Source: Desulfobacteraceae bacterium (GTDB taxonomy: Bacteria > Desulfobacterota > Desulfobacteria > Desulfobacterales > Desulfobacteraceae). Taken from it: a stretch of 9,353 bases of DNA. How positions within the stretch are numbered: position 1 is the first letter of the stretch; the number at the start of each line of letters is the position of its first letter. Of this stretch, positions 7,576-9,353 are shown piece by piece. The stretch lies in contig WFQS01000224.1 of the NCBI GenBank assembly GCA_015486915.1, positions 1 to 9,353 on the forward strand, in the 5' to 3' direction. Both the position numbers and the translations under genes were made by a program. The notes below the pieces were generated by a model. The model was not told the DNA's origin, did not search any database, and saw nothing but the letters and a program-made list of their open reading frames with translations.

Positions 7576-8283
7576 TTACAGGCTAAAAAAATCACCGGGG
7601 CTCAATTGAATACCTTCATTCTTAGTCTGAATAATATTTCTCCAAACAATTTCCCTGATCCTGTTCAATTCTTCTTTTTTTAATGTGCTTTCTTTAAAAT
7701 CGTTAAAGCAATCTCCAAGTTGAAAAGCCAGCTGATAAAGAAATAAAAATGGATTTTTTATGCCATTGCTAATACGGACATGGTGAGGGATTAAATCATT
7801 GTATTTAATATGTTGATGAATCGCAGGATGCACAATGACTCCTTTCAACATATAGTCAACATCCTTAATATCCATTGTTTTTAATACCGGTTCAATCTTT
7901 CCAAATAGAGGCCAAATATTATCTATATAACTCAATTCGGTGAAGAATTTATCATCATAAGAATTTTCCAATTTAAAGCCGGACTGCTGCATATTATCAA
8001 TATTTTTCACACTAATGGTAAAATCAAACTTCTTAGTGCTGAACGATATTGAATATGAATATTCGAGATTAAGTGGAGTAAATAATATTGTTCCGGCAAT
8101 AGATTCTTTCCCCGGTGTAAAATTTACAGAACCAGGCAATTCCCAAAATTTATATAAAAACTCGCCATAACATTTGATCCATTGAATAATGCCTTTTTTT
8201 TCAACAGGAAAAAAAATCTTTTTTTCTATAAATTTCCAGGACAAAAACAGTGGATCTATTTTATGGGCTTTAACCTTATTCAT
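7576..8283 (-). CDS. Unrecognised protein of about 235 residues in the BREX operon
   Basis: I do not recognise this family. The start is set at the ATG at 8283-8281, which overlaps the preceding stop by 8 bases and has AAAAAAGG about 7 bases upstream; an earlier in-frame ATG at 8349 would overlap the neighbour by 74 bases and has no ribosome site. The N-terminal half is rich in aromatic and beta-prone stretches (SYSISFSTKKFDFTISVKN), the C-terminal half is helical (NPFLFLYQLAFQLGDCFNDF), and the protein ends GDFFSL. It has no signal peptide, no transmembrane segment, and no nucleotide-binding or nuclease motif that I can see. It is very AT-rich compared with pglZ. Tight coupling to the gene before it suggests the two products act together, perhaps as a BREX accessory pair. 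The reading frame is intact. Confidence 0.75.
   Translation of the reverse strand: MNKVKAHKIDPLFLSWKFIEKKIFFPVEKKGIIQWIKCYGEFLYKFWELPGSVNFTPGKESIAGTILFTPLNLEYSYSISFSTKKFDFTISVKNIDNMQQSGFKLENSYDDKFFTELSYIDNIWPLFGKIEPVLKTMDIKDVDYMLKGVIVHPAIHQHIKYNDLIPHHVRISNGIKNPFLFLYQLAFQLGDCFNDFKESTLKKEELNRIREIVWRNIIQTKNEGIQLSPGDFFSL
8276..8283 (-). other. Stop/start overlap coupling the two unrecognised genes
   Basis: On the - strand the 8-base stretch ATGAATAA contains the start codon of the 235-residue protein and, in another frame, the TAA stop of the preceding gene. AAGG upstream of it lies inside the preceding gene's coding sequence. This is the usual arrangement for translational coupling and equal dosage. 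Confidence 0.75.
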
Positions 8284-9353
8284 GTTGTTGCCTTTTTTCA
8301 AGATACTTAAGAACAGCTTTGAGCTTTTCAATGTGTTGTTTTGCTTCATTCTCAGATTGGCTGTATTGTAGAATCTCCAAATCTTGCTTGACCTCTTTTG
8401 TGGTCATGCTTCTTAGAATATCCTGTTCAAGCCTGAAAATGTAAAAAAACTGCCTTAATTGTGTCCAGCAAGGTAAATATTTTTTCAGTACATTATCCTC
8501 AATCCACCAGACCATTTTCTGTTCTATAAACTGGTCTCGATTTTTTTCAAATAAAAGTATCTGATCTTTACTTAAGATATCATCAAACAATATAGAATAG
8601 GCATCAAACTGATCATCATCAATACTTTCAATAATTGTCATAAAAAAATTTTTTGAATTTTCAGTATTTAATAAAATTTCATTAAACCGCAGTGATTTAT
8701 AACAGCCTGCACGACCAATAATATAATCATTGGCAAGTTCAACAAGGTCTCTCTTTTTATAGGCAATAATAATTTTATCTTTTCTTTCAGTGTTTGCGAT
8801 GAATGATGCCATACCATCAAAAATTTCAGCAATGTTCATGGAATCATGGCTATACTGCAGATTGTTGATTATATTAAAAAACATAGCAGTCCTGTCAGGC
8901 ACATCCTCTTGCTGAACATTCTCCATGGAAGTTTTTTCAATGTCAACTTGTTTGGTTTCAAAGCCATTTGAATCTATTTCCAGTCCAAATGGACTGATAT
9001 CATGTTCTTTTGCCCAATTTTTAATCAATTGTATTTCAGGACTGTCTGGTATTGCTTTGACTGAAGACAATCCTGGAAGAATTAAAGGGTTTATTAAAGC
9101 TGGCCAATTCTGATTTTCATCTGGCTCATCAGTTATCAAAACCCAATTGCTATAAATAGCATTTCGTGCATCTTCACCCTGACTGAACCCTGCAACAACC
9201 CCAGTTTTTAAATAATTATCTCTGTGAATTACTTGTAATAGCTCCGGATTTATTTTACCTGCTGGAATATTTAAAAAATCATTTCTAACTCTTTTTGATG
9301 CATAATTTATTGACTCAATTCGATTTTTCTTTAATTTCCCTGCTGAATAATCA
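8276..9353 (-). CDS. Unrecognised BREX-operon protein, C-terminal part (cut by right edge)
   Basis: The frame is open from 9352 to the TAA at 8278-8276, giving 358 residues with no stop, so the gene begins beyond the window; the TTG at 9139 is internal and has no claim as a start. The first part reads KKNRIESINYASKRVRNDF, then GVVAGFSQGEDARNAIYSNW, with a W-P-A-L-I-N-P-L-I-L-P-G-L segment and an acidic linker after it. The last 230 residues are mostly helical and charged (YLPCWTQLRQFFYIFRLEQD, then a Lys/Glu-rich coiled-coil-like tail ending KRQQHE). I see no methyltransferase, Walker, helicase or nuclease motif in this portion. By operon position it could be the tail of an unusual PglX or an accessory protein inserted after pglX; I cannot decide. 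It ends 8 bases inside the next gene. Confidence 0.7.
   Translation of the reverse strand, partial: DYSAGKLKKNRIESINYASKRVRNDFLNIPAGKINPELLQVIHRDNYLKTGVVAGFSQGEDARNAIYSNWVLITDEPDENQNWPALINPLILPGLSSVKAIPDSPEIQLIKNWAKEHDISPFGLEIDSNGFETKQVDIEKTSMENVQQEDVPDRTAMFFNIINNLQYSHDSMNIAEIFDGMASFIANTERKDKIIIAYKKRDLVELANDYIIGRAGCYKSLRFNEILLNTENSKNFFMTIIESIDDDQFDAYSILFDDILSKDQILLFEKNRDQFIEQKMVWWIEDNVLKKYLPCWTQLRQFFYIFRLEQDILRSMTTKEVKQDLEILQYSQSENEAKQHIEKLKAVLKYLEKRQQHE

Noticed and set aside
8284..8349. Longer version of the 235-residue protein starting at the ATG at 8349
   Set aside because: It would overlap the preceding gene by 74 bases and lacks a ribosome site, whereas the ATG at 8283 has one and a typical short overlap.

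Overview
The window joins a metabolic locus (left, + strand) to the 3' end of a phage-defence operon (right, - strand). The two gene sets are convergent and meet at about 2158-2319. Gene content fits an anaerobic, probably sulfate-reducing desulfobacterial (deltaproteobacterial) chromosome: a corrinoid reductive activator beside a PAS/sigma-54 regulator suggests methyl-transfer metabolism. This assignment is inference from gene content, not from a marker gene.

Left block, 1-2157 (+): the C-terminal part of a corrinoid activation protein (DUF4445/RACo/RamA type, cut by the left edge) is followed after 25 bases by a full-length sigma-54-dependent activator of 525 residues with PAS, AAA+ and Fis-type HTH regions. 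The two probably form a regulatory and maintenance pair for a corrinoid methyltransferase system lying to the left.

Right block, 9353-2320 (-): the end of a type 1 BREX operon, read right to left. It runs: an unrecognised protein cut by the right edge (at least 358 residues); an unrecognised protein of about 235 residues whose start overlaps the previous stop; an N-terminally truncated remnant of a COG2865-type ATP-binding/winged-helix protein; pglZ (alkaline-phosphatase-superfamily protein, 881 residues); and brxL (AAA+ with Lon-like C-terminal domain, 678 residues). Spacings are tight (overlaps of 8 and 11 bases; 8 bases between pglZ and brxL), so the genes look co-transcribed and translationally coupled, with the promoter outside the window. 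The other BREX core genes (brxA, brxB, brxC, pglX) should lie to the right, unless the edge gene is itself an unusual pglX tail, which I could not establish.

The best intrinsic terminator for the BREX transcript is a hairpin plus T-run on the - strand at about 2109-2136. It sits inside the last codons of the convergent sigma-54 regulator gene.

Base composition falls from left to right. In 60-base rows I counted by hand, GC was about 52% in the regulator gene (4 rows), about 40% in brxL/pglZ (4 rows), and about 27% in the two unrecognised genes (5 rows). The most novel part is 7576-9353: two unrecognised, AT-rich, overlapping genes placed immediately before a broken COG2865 gene in a BREX operon. 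No RNA gene, CRISPR array, transposase or origin was seen.
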